Origin: Dehalococcoidales bacterium
Lineage (GTDB): Bacteria > Chloroflexota > Dehalococcoidia > Dehalococcoidales > UBA3254
DNA: 5,044 nt
Assembly (NCBI GenBank): GCA_028718465.1
Contig: JAQULX010000265.1
Coordinates: forward strand, 1 to 5,044
Direction of reading: 5' to 3'
Part shown: positions 1-4,820 of the stretch, piece after piece
How the letters are laid out: each line of letters opens with the position of its first letter
Numbering within the stretch: position 1 is the first letter of the stretch
Notes under the pieces: generated by a model
The model's input: only the letters and a program-made list of their open reading frames with translations
Told to the model about the DNA's origin: nothing
Database searches by the model: none
Position numbers and translations under genes: made by a program

Positions 1-289
1 TTACCAGATTATTAATTGCATATAGAACAGGCTGAGAAACACCCATTAGTTCTGCTTTTAATAGTCTTACTCTGAAATGTTTCCACAAAACCTTTAGAAT
101 TTCAGGTAATTCAGGCCAAACAAAACCCTGATGCAGGGATAGCATGAGCCTCCCCCGTCTCCACCATGAACACGGACGAGTTCCTTGGCTCATTATTCGA
201 GGACTTGTTTTGAATAATATGAATTCCAGACCTCTCATGGGGTCAAGTTCAAGCGTATTCAGTAATGCGGCTCCATCTTCTATAGAGTT
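1..289 (-). other. Unidentified open frame leaving the window
   Basis: A minus-strand frame stays open from just after the stop at 290-292 to the window edge, about 96 codons. ATG codons lie at 238-236 and 193-191, and neither has a convincing ribosome binding site. The translated frame includes a Trp/Arg-rich stretch (RPCSWWRRGRLMLS) and then a hydrophobic and basic segment (LPEILKVLWKHFRVRLLKAE). I recognise no family. The same frame is open upstream of the 290-292 stop as far as 607, but that upstream part lies antisense to a more convincing plus-strand remnant and is probably a shadow. This could be the decayed end of a gene that lies mostly outside the window, or simply non-coding. The plus strand here is full of stops. 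Confidence 0.2.
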
Positions 290-326
290 TTAAAGTACTT
301 CAGGCCTCTTTTTCTGCCATTTATAA

Positions 327-680
327 TCCCCATTTAATAGAAACATCTTCGTTCTACGCATTTCAAACGAAGCTAAATTTGTACTCTTGACGGTTAAACT
401 CTGTTCAATTGACCGACTTAGTTGAACTCCAGGTTGAAGGTCTTCCGGTTTTAGTGTTGAGCGTGCATCTAAGGAAGTCAAACCCGGCTTTGAATATTTG
501 GTGGGAGCCAAGGAAGCATTTGATGTAGCCCTGGAGAAAAAACAGTGGGAAGAACTGACTAAAACCAGTACCCCTCTTAACTGGGGGCTGGTAATTGGGG
601 TTATCATAGCAGTGATAGCTGCGGTAGCTGTTATTTTGTTGTTTGTATTTAAAAAGAAGAAGTTAAATCAGGCAAATTAG
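327..680 (+). pseudogene. Remnant of a membrane-anchored surface protein (C-terminal part)
   Basis: The intact piece is a plus-strand frame open from 438 to the TAG at 678-680. It reads a short soluble segment (VKPGFEYLVGAKEAF), then QWEEL, then a roughly 23-residue hydrophobic helix (WGLVIGVIIAVIAAVAVILL) followed by a KKKK cytoplasmic stop-transfer tail. This is a typical C-terminal membrane anchor of a secreted or surface protein. The nearest start is a TTG at 498 without a ribosome binding site, so it is unlikely to be a complete gene. Upstream, protein-like beta-rich text continues but changes frame: 327-425 (FVLRISNEAKFVLLTVK), then a second frame from 391 to about 460 (SVQLTDLVELQVEGLPVLVL), then back to the first. 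That pattern suggests two compensating indels in a decaying gene. I cannot name the family. A minus-strand open frame over 290-607 is probably its antisense shadow. Confidence 0.4.
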
Positions 681-818
681 ATGATTGTCAATATGAAATT
701 TATTTTTGACTTAAGTCTGAGGAGGAATTGTTTACGGACATCGGTCTCTGCAATCGCCGCTGCTTTATCACTGATCTTGCCAGATATACCCCACGCTGAT
801 ATTGATAACTTTGGCTAA
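681..818 (+). CDS. Doubtful 45-aa frame with a hydrophobic, signal-like core
   Basis: ATG at 681 directly abuts the TAG of the preceding remnant, and the frame ends at TAA 816-818. It encodes 45 residues: a basic stretch (LRRNCLRTS), then a hydrophobic segment (VSAIAAALSLILPDIPHA) that could be a secretion signal, then only DIDNFG. No ribosome binding site precedes 681 or the internal ATG at 693. An AGGAGG at 720-725 lies inside the frame. It may be the truncated start of a secreted protein or a chance frame. No family is recognised. Confidence 0.2.
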   Translation: MIVNMKFIFDLSLRRNCLRTSVSAIAAALSLILPDIPHADIDNFG

Positions 819-842
819 GGATGAAGTAAGTAGAATATTATG

Positions 843-877
843 AAAAAGAAACAGGCAGCCATTACACTGCCTGTTTC
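843..877 (-). terminator. Intrinsic terminator of the 51-aa secreted protein gene
   Basis: A perfect 11-bp inverted repeat (848-858 GAAACAGGCAG, 867-877 CTGCCTGTTTC) encloses an 8-nt loop. On the minus strand it is followed at once by five T residues (plus-strand A843-847), the classic Rho-independent layout. It begins 28 nt after the stop codon of the minus-strand gene at 905-1060. On the plus strand no U-run follows, so it is directional. Confidence 0.88.
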
Positions 878-904
878 TAATTCAATGCGGGAACGTGCAA
901 AATT

Positions 905-1060
905 TTAAGGCTGAAAGGGTGGAGGGTCCTGAACCTGTACTTGATTAACTGCGCCCTCACCTTTTTCTCCACGAACCTGATCGCCGCCAGCAAATACGGG
1001 AGAAACCACAGAAATTGACAGGGCAAACACAACCAGTAAGGCTAACAATAGTTTCTTCAT
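905..1060 (-). CDS. Small secreted protein, 51 aa
   Basis: ATG at 1060-1058 is preceded by AGGAG six nucleotides upstream, and the frame stops at TAA 907-905. The product starts with a textbook signal peptide: MKK, a hydrophobic core (LLLALLVVFALSISVV) and a cleavage-like SPVFA at about residue 24. The predicted mature tail is about 27 residues, GGDQVRGEKGEGAVNQVQVQ then DPPPFQP, with no cysteine, so it is not a lipoprotein or a disulfide peptide. Its own sigma-A-type promoter (1095-1124) and a strong intrinsic terminator (843-877) make it a self-contained transcription unit. That, with the ribosome binding site and signal peptide, makes it a convincing gene despite its size. Function is unknown. 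It could be an exported signalling peptide or a small cell-wall-associated protein, but nothing in the sequence decides this. It lies downstream of, and on the same strand as, a second small secreted protein gene. Confidence 0.82.
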   Translation of the reverse strand: MKKLLLALLVVFALSISVVSPVFAGGDQVRGEKGEGAVNQVQVQDPPPFQP

Positions 1061-1094
1061 TTATCACTCCTGTTTAATAATTTCCTGCCACGCC

Positions 1095-1124
1095 ATTATA
1101 ATAATTTCAGGTAATTCATTTCAA
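1095..1124 (-). promoter_or_regulatory. Sigma-A-type promoter of the 51-aa protein gene
   Basis: On the minus strand, TTGAAA (1124-1119) and a perfect TATAAT (1100-1095) are separated by 18 bp. Transcription would start near 1088, giving a leader of about 28 nt that contains the AGGAG ribosome binding site. Confidence 0.75.
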
Positions 1125-1152
1125 TAGGAAAATTATCCAGGGGAAAACCATC

Positions 1153-1177
1153 ACGTTCTTATATCAAAATAGAACGT
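1153..1177. repeat. Short inverted repeat between the two small secreted protein genes
   Basis: ACGTTCT (1153-1159) and AGAACGT (1171-1177) form a 7-bp stem with an 11-nt loop. It lies 25 bp beyond the stop of the 82-aa gene. Four T residues (1177-1180) close and follow the stem on the plus strand, whereas on the minus strand it is followed by GATGG, so it is a poor terminator for the 82-aa gene. It could be a weak plus-strand terminator, an operator or an mRNA 3'-end stabiliser. Confidence 0.35.
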
Positions 1178-1201
1178 TTTAACCTAAGCAGCGATTAACA
1201 A

Positions 1202-1450
1202 TTAGAAACCACTTCCACCAGGAACACTATCGCCAGAGTTTGGAGCAGGCCCTACCAGTCTAGACCCTGATCCGACATCGCCATTAGGTCCATTAGGTGC
1301 TTGGAGAGAACTTCCATCAGAAACACCATCACCAGCATCGGGATTAGGTCCCAGAGGTCCGGAGTTGGCAGAAACTGTACCCGCAATGGTGACGGCCAGG
1401 ATGGCAACTACTACCATAGTTAAACCTAAAACTCGTAGCATTTTCCTCAT
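1202..1450 (-). CDS. Small secreted Gly/Pro/Asn-rich repeat protein, 82 aa
   Basis: ATG at 1450-1448 follows AAAGGAG with 8 nt spacing, and the frame ends at TAG 1204-1202. Residues 1-28 are a signal peptide: MRKMLR, a hydrophobic core (VLGLTMVVVAILAVTIAG) and TVSA before the likely cleavage. The mature part of about 54 residues is low-complexity, dominated by Gly, Pro, Asn, Asp and Ser, acidic and without Cys. It has a degenerate repeat pattern: GPNPDAGDGVSDGSS near its start, a shorter PNGPNGDVGSGS in the middle, and GPAPNSGDSVPGGSG at the end. The DNA shows the same (48-nt copies 99 bp apart), so the tail probably grew by duplication. An ECF-sigma-like promoter motif lies about 40 bp upstream of the start codon, and an ECF sigma/anti-sigma pair is upstream on the same strand, which makes it a candidate regulon member. 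I recognise no family. A surface or matrix peptide or a peptide precursor is possible; both are inferences. Confidence 0.8.
   Translation of the reverse strand: MRKMLRVLGLTMVVVAILAVTIAGTVSANSGPLGPNPDAGDGVSDGSSLQAPNGPNGDVGSGSRLVGPAPNSGDSVPGGSGF
1211..1357. repeat. Degenerate direct repeat inside the 82-aa gene
   Basis: About 48 nt starting ACTTCCACCAGGAACAC (1211) recur, roughly three-quarters identical by eye, starting ACTTCCATCAGAAACAC (1310). The period is 99 bp, an exact 33 codons. A partial third copy sharing CATCG..ATTAGGTCC lies between them (about 1276-1290). The in-frame period fits duplication within a coding sequence. Confidence 0.65.
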
Positions 1451-1488
1451 AAAACTGACTCCTTTTTAAATATTCTTAACAATGTATA

Positions 1489-1513
1489 ACGAAAGAAAAG
1501 GAAGATTGTTACA
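1489..1513 (-). promoter_or_regulatory. ECF-sigma-like promoter upstream of the 82-aa gene
   Basis: On the minus strand TGTAAC (1513-1508) is followed, after 16 bp, by CGT (1491-1489, context CGTTATA). Bacillus ECF factors such as SigW, SigX and SigM are known to use a TGAAAC or TGTAAC -35 and a CGT-containing -10 spaced 16-17 bp, so both the motifs and the spacing fit. Transcription would start near 1480, about 30 nt before the start codon, leaving room for the AAAGGAG site. A sigma-A reading (TTGTAA with TATACA) needs a 20-bp spacer and is much poorer. The call rests on pattern alone. Confidence 0.5.
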
Positions 1514-1715
1514 AATTATCCATAAGCCGTTATCCCTCATTTCCATTAAAGATTGAGACATATAGCTCCCAAAAGGCAGTCAATTTTGGGGTATTGTTCA
1601 GAAGCTAAGCTGAGGTGTAGAATAAACATAATCAAAAGGATCTCCTTTTGAAATATACTCCTTGAGATAGATCTCCCTTATTTATCTCACGAAATTCTTA
1701 CAACTGCATTTTGTC
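1514..1715. other. Non-coding spacer with two dyad symmetries
   Basis: No plausible gene is seen between the ECF-like promoter and the insertion element. The spacer holds a 20-nt dyad at 1632-1651 (TCAAAAGGA-TC-TCCTTTTGA, 9-bp arms) and a smaller one at 1664-1675 (GAGAT-AG-ATCTC). Both contain GATCTCC, at 1639-1645 and 1670-1676, 31 bp apart. Neither is followed by a T-run on either strand, so operators, or remnants of an older mobile element, are more likely than terminators. Confidence 0.4.
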
Positions 1716-1732
1716 TAGAACCTATCCAGAAA
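1716..1732 (+). repeat. Left terminal inverted repeat of the IS element
   Basis: TAGAACCTATCCAGAAA matches the reverse complement of 2121-2137 at 16 of 17 positions. It lies 42 bp before the transposase start. Confidence 0.88.
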
Positions 1733-1773
1733 GTCGGTGGTTAGGGTAATATGGGAAGGGGGAGGTGGTGGGA

Positions 1774-2131
1774 ATGGCTACAGCAACACCGACTGAATTA
1801 ACCGATAAGCAATGGGAATTAATCGCACCTTTACTACCTAAAAGAGCTTGGACAGGCAGGCCGAGAGGCGAAGACCGGAAAACCATTAACGGTATTTATG
1901 GATTCTCAGGACAGGGGCCAGGTGGGCAGATATGCCCATCAAGTATGGTGCTCCCTCTACGGCTCATGTGATAATGCAGACCTGGCAAAGAGAAGGGGGT
2001 TGGGAAAGTATCTGGAGGACCTTGCTCTCCAACCTGAATGAAAAGGGATAACTAGACTGGGGAAAAGCTCAATGGGTCTGCTTTATCTCGCAGTCGCTTT
2101 AATTTGTATTAGAAAATTGGTTTCTAGATAG
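1774..2131 (+). pseudogene. IS5-family (IS427/DUF4096-type) transposase remnant
   Basis: ATG at 1774 follows GGAGG (1761-1765) with 8 nt spacing; a GTG at 1765 overlaps that site and is less likely. The first about 43 codons read the conserved N-terminal domain of this family (LTDKQWELIAPLLPKR, TGRPRGEDRKTINGI). Near 1900-1908 one base has been lost and the protein continues in another frame: LRTGARWADMPIKYGAP, TWQREGGWESIWRTLL, LNEKG. A TAA at 2049-2051 interrupts it where the family usually has a Lys, followed by LDWGKA. At about 2066-2072 the text jumps, in a third frame, to the C-terminus GLLYLAVALICIRKLVSR, ending at TAG 2129-2131 inside the right inverted repeat. The missing middle should hold the DDE catalytic residues, so no active transposase can be made. 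Damage is threefold: frameshift, nonsense codon and internal deletion. Confidence 0.9.
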
Positions 2132-2137
2132 GTTCTA
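2121..2137 (-). repeat. Right terminal inverted repeat of the IS element
   Basis: TTTCTAGATAGGTTCTA pairs with 1716-1732, with one mismatch. The transposase stop codon (2129-2131) lies inside it, a compact end arrangement typical of IS elements. Confidence 0.88.
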
Positions 2138-2200
2138 AGAATAAGTAGACTCTCATGGAAATCATTAAATGGTTCTTACCAGCTCAGTTCAAGCCTATCA

Positions 2201-3646
2201 CTACTTTGTCGGCATACTTGGAGGAGGCGCCTTAGTCGGGTAAAGTAGCTGAGTTAACTCTCTGCCATCTTGAGTGGTAAATTTAACTGTTATAGTAGTC
2301 TGATTAACGAGACTAATTATTTCTATTTTTGATAGATCGCCGGAGTTATAATCCCAGGCAATATTATAGGTTTCACTCTCATCCGGGGCAAAGTCTATGT
2401 GGGCCGGGTTCTCAGGTTTGCCTTCTATTATCTCTGGCTTTTGTTCCGCGTTGGTGGCTATGGCGCTAAGTACAACCTGTATATTATTCACTGTCTCCGA
2501 GCTCTGGTTTTGGATGGTGACTTTATAGGTGACCCGCTGATGGGTGTAATCATCGTAACCTGGCTGAGCACCGATGCTGGATTCGATCTGGGAAATAAAA
2601 ACCGGTTGTGTTGAATCGGATGTAATACTACCTGCTATTTGCCAGCCTGGAAGCAGATCGCCCCGGGTATCCACTGGAGGCTCAATAATAACCGGTTGAT
2701 TAAAGTCGTAATATTTAAAAGTCGTGCTTGATGCCTGCACCTGTCCATCGGGACCCGGTATCTGTTGAGACTTCTTCATCTGACGAAGTATGTTGTCATT
2801 CTTACATATCCAGAGCTCGATTTCGATATTAATATCATTCATCGGCGCCAAATTGGCATCGATTTCCTCGTCTGTTGGCCGGTCCGCCTGCATACGATCA
2901 CGCGATTCCTGCAAGGAACGTTTGGTTTCGGCAATTTGTTTTTCCATATCTATCCGGCCTTTGTAATGCAGGCATTCAGTACCATCTATCTTCTCATCCG
3001 GCAGCTTCTGGGTATCAGTGAGCGAGTTCATCAATCCAAACGTCGTGTTTTTATCTAGAAAAGAGGAAAATCCTGCTACAGTGGCTTTAATCATGTTCTT
3101 CGACATGCTGGTGTTTTTAACATACTGCTTGTCTCCGACAATAATGAATTCTTCGATCTTCTCTCCTTCAATCATGCGAACATGGTAACCATCCGGAGAA
3201 GAATATTCAGCTTCGAGGCGGGCTTCCTGATCGGGCGTAGGAGAAACAGAAATGCTAAAGCGATAGGATTGCACACTCGATGTTGCTGCATATGCCTTAG
3301 CCATAATGGTCTGCGTACCAGGGATGGAACTCCATGGCTGCAATATAGCAATTGCTATCAGGATAGCTGCAATCGGAACAGCCGCCAGTACCGGGCGTAA
3401 CCATTTACGAACTGGTTTCATGTCATGCTCCCCTTTTATTTTTGACATTGTGGCACCTCTTAAATCTGCCTTAGCAGGTATCTCCCTAAGAGATCCGACC
3501 TTCCGGTTTACATCCCGGTAGTTTTCCAGCGTTGCCCGGCAATCAGCACACCCAGCCAGGTGTTCCTCGATAAACTCTTTTTGAGTACGGGAAAGTTCAT
3601 CATCTGCATAAGCTGACAGAAGCGCTTTCAAATCCCTGCATTTCAT
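2201..3646 (-). CDS. Membrane anti-sigma factor, zinc-finger (zf-HC2) with large extracytoplasmic LolA-like domain
   Basis: This 481-aa product should hold the adjacent ECF sigma factor inactive at the membrane. The ATG at 3646 is preceded by AGGAGGTGAGG; a TTG one codon upstream (3649) is an alternative start. Residues 1-37 form an anti-sigma zinc finger with C3 and the H29-x3-C33-x2-C36 motif, plus the characteristic YADDELS. A single transmembrane helix lies at about 85-103 (VLAAVPIAAILIAIAIL). Outside the membrane, about 108-320 reads like a LolA/LppX-type beta domain (SVQSYRFSISV, DGYHVRMIEG, YVKNTS, ELWICKNDNILRQM) with a charged helical insert near 234-275. The last about 150 residues look like an Ig-type beta-sandwich (VTYKVTIQNQSSETVNNIQV) and end in a Pro-rich tail. 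The ATG overlaps the sigma stop codon (TGATG), implying translational coupling. The frame is intact although the sigma gene is not. No clear terminator follows the stop before the IS element. Confidence 0.9.
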   Translation of the reverse strand: MKCRDLKALLSAYADDELSRTQKEFIEEHLAGCADCRATLENYRDVNRKVGSLREIPAKADLRGATMSKIKGEHDMKPVRKWLRPVLAAVPIAAILIAIAILQPWSSIPGTQTIMAKAYAATSSVQSYRFSISVSPTPDQEARLEAEYSSPDGYHVRMIEGEKIEEFIIVGDKQYVKNTSMSKNMIKATVAGFSSFLDKNTTFGLMNSLTDTQKLPDEKIDGTECLHYKGRIDMEKQIAETKRSLQESRDRMQADRPTDEEIDANLAPMNDINIEIELWICKNDNILRQMKKSQQIPGPDGQVQASSTTFKYYDFNQPVIIEPPVDTRGDLLPGWQIAGSITSDSTQPVFISQIESSIGAQPGYDDYTHQRVTYKVTIQNQSSETVNNIQVVLSAIATNAEQKPEIIEGKPENPAHIDFAPDESETYNIAWDYNSGDLSKIEIISLVNQTTITVKFTTQDGRELTQLLYPTKAPPPSMPTK

Positions 3647-4197
3647 CAAGCCTCACCTCCTCGATACAACCTCTTAAATGCCTCTTTGCCCCTGGCAACC
3701 CTCATCCTTACGGCATCCTCTGAAATTCCCAGGGTTTCGGCAATCTCCCGGTATTTGAAGCCTTCCACCAGGCTCAGCACCAGGCACGACCTTTGTTATT
3801 CAGGAATCTGGCTTAAAGCTTCCTGTATTGCCAGGGTCTCATCTGCTTCACCAGCACAATCTCCAGCCGGTATTTCCGTCTCCTTTTTTAAACCGGAAAA
3901 GGAAATGAAGGATATCAGACGATTGCGGCGGTGGTGTTGATAGGCATTGTTGGTAGCAATCCGGTAGAGCCAGGCTTTGAACGAAAGGTCAGCATTAGTT
4001 TTAAGAATGCCCTTATAGGCATTGATGAAGGTGTCCTGGGCGAGGTCTCTCGCCAGTTCGTAGTCTCCGGTCAGACGGTAAATATAGCGGTGAACCGGAG
4101 CCTGATACTGCTCGATGATTTCCGCAAAAGCGTCGGTATTGCCTGCTCTTACCAGAGCTATGACTGAGGCTTCTTCCAAAATTAGCGTTCCTTCCAT
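3646..4197 (-). pseudogene. ECF-type RNA polymerase sigma factor, interrupted by one in-frame stop
   Basis: Read through its internal stop, this frame has 184 codons, normal for an ECF sigma factor. Residues 18-92 are sigma region 2 (AGNTDAFAEIIEQYQAPV, ARDLAQDTFINAYK, FKAWLYRIATNNAYQHHRR), which binds core polymerase and the -10 element. Codon 134 (3798-3796) is TAA, within IPE-stop-QRSCLVLSLVEG, where the family normally has Lys or a similar residue (a one-base change from AAA or GAA). The same frame continues with sigma region 4, a complete helix-turn-helix for the -35 element (YREIAETLGISEDAVRMRVA, then RGKEAFKRLY), and ends at TGA 3648-3646, sharing its A with the anti-sigma ATG. The start at 4197 has AGAAGG almost touching it; a TTG at codon 7 with GGAAGGA nine bases upstream is an alternative. 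As written, only a 133-aa region-2 protein would be made, lacking -35 recognition. A recent nonsense mutation or a sequencing error are both possible. Confidence 0.88.
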
Positions 4198-4270
4198 ACC
4201 TTCTATATATTGAAATGCACGAGGAGGTCAAAACCGAACAATTTCTTTCTGCCTATAATAAGGTAAATAT

Positions 4271-4298
4271 ACTATACTAATAACAAATATATTGTCAC
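4271..4298 (-). promoter_or_regulatory. Probable promoter of the sigma/anti-sigma operon
   Basis: On the minus strand GTGACA (4298-4293) and TATAGT (4276-4271) are spaced 16 bp, each one base from the sigma-A consensus. The -10 lies about 74 nt upstream of the sigma ATG. The region is very AT-rich, so other -10-like hexamers occur nearby. I found no ECF-type AAC...CGT pair here, so self-activation by the sigma factor is not visible. Confidence 0.4.
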
Positions 4299-4756
4299 TT
4301 TATAGCAATAGGTAAACATATTCAAGAAATATGGAACGGTTTATTTACTTTAATTTTCTACCCCTCCGGGATTACCCACATATTAGCTATTTCTTGATAG
4401 GACATAATTTGACTTGTTGTTGCACAATGATACTGAATATACGTTTTTTTGAACGTGTTTTGCAGTACCTTTAAAAATTCCAGCTTGGGGCAATCCGCAC
4501 CTGGCGGAAAGCTGACAGAGGACTGGCAACAAGCCGATTAGGTTAGACCTACCTATATATATCCGGTCTGCTGAAAAGCGCAATCCTGTTGGATATAGAG
4601 AATGTAGTCTTAAGCTGGATAGTACACAGCCACGATAAACAGGGCAAACGTTTTATAAATTATTCAAGATCAGTATTGGTTGACCAGTTTGCTAATAAAT
4701 TAAACTAGAGCTTAGTTTGCCAGATATAAAAATTAGAATATCATACTAAATGGCTT
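4299..4756. other. AT-rich intergenic region with several small dyads, no convincing gene
   Basis: Short frames occur on both strands, but none has a ribosome binding site together with protein-like composition. Visible structure includes a bulged hairpin (4481-4514), the dyad TAGGT-TAG-ACCTA (4539-4551), the dyad AAACTA-GAGCT-TAGTTT (4702-4718) and two copies of AGTTTGC (4686-4692 and 4714-4720). These may be operator sites or parts of a non-coding RNA. Nothing matches a riboswitch class well enough to name. Confidence 0.45.
4481..4514. other. Bulged hairpin, possible structured RNA element
   Basis: CAGCTT (4481-4486) pairs with AAGCTG (4509-4514), and TCCGC (4494-4498) pairs with GCGGA (4504-4508) around a 5-nt loop. 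The two stems are contiguous on the 3' side and separated by a 7-nt bulge (GGGGCAA) on the 5' side, giving 11 bp in total. It is more GC-rich than its surroundings. The strand is not decided by the sequence, and the bulge contains a GGCAA run vaguely like c-di-GMP-I aptamers, but the rest does not fit that class. Confidence 0.3.
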
Positions 4757-4777
4757 AGAAGAGGTAACCCTCTTTTT
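4757..4777 (+). terminator. Possible weak intrinsic terminator on the plus strand
   Basis: AGAAGAGG (4757-4764) pairs with CCTCTTTT (4769-4776), including one G-U pair, around a 4-nt loop and runs into T residues to 4777. The T-run partly serves as the stem, so the usable U-tail is short. No plus-strand gene is recognised upstream, so it might end a non-coding transcript or be incidental. Confidence 0.35.
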
Positions 4778-4820
4778 ACTTCCACACCGAATTTTGAAAG
4801 TAGAATTTGGGAAGAATAGG

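Larger units (their letters stand above)
1716..2137 (+). mobile_element. Internally deleted IS5-family element (MITE-like), 422 bp
   Basis: The element is bounded by 17-bp inverted repeats that differ at one position: TAGAACCTATCCAGAAA (1716-1732) and TTTCTAGATAGGTTCTA (2121-2137). TA forms the outermost two bases at each end and may be the target duplication expected of the IS427-like group. Inside is a plus-strand transposase whose start and extreme end survive while the catalytic middle is gone. Complete elements of this group are usually about twice this length (general knowledge). With both ends intact it could still be moved by a related transposase acting in trans. It lies in the gap between the anti-sigma gene and the small secreted protein genes. 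Confidence 0.88.

Noticed and set aside
290..607. Minus-strand open frame of 105 codons
   Set aside because: It lies antisense to the more protein-like plus-strand remnant with a transmembrane anchor, has no ribosome binding site, and its N-terminal text is the reverse of the anchor coding sequence.
839..907. Plus-strand 22-codon frame starting MKKKQAA
   Set aside because: It is formed by the minus-strand terminator hairpin sequence and lacks a good ribosome binding site.
1632..1651. Rho-independent terminator at the 9-bp dyad
   Set aside because: No T-run follows on either strand and the central loop is only 2-4 nt.
2399..3521. Several plus-strand open frames of 71-97 codons
   Set aside because: All lie antisense inside the anti-sigma factor gene, which has clear domains, a ribosome binding site and full-length coding. 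They are shadows.
3686..4167. Plus-strand open frames and an alternative minus-strand frame (4013-4231) over the sigma factor
   Set aside because: They overlap recognisable sigma region 2 and region 4 coding sequence in other frames and show no family motifs of their own.
4383..4583. Minus-strand frame of 66 codons
   Set aside because: No ribosome binding site, unremarkable composition, and it crosses the bulged hairpin region. There is no sign of a real protein.
4481..4660. Possible c-di-GMP-I riboswitch, prompted by GGCAA and AGGGCAAAC strings
   Set aside because: The strings are not followed by the conserved GACGCAAAGC-type segment or the expected second stem in the right order, so the match is superficial.
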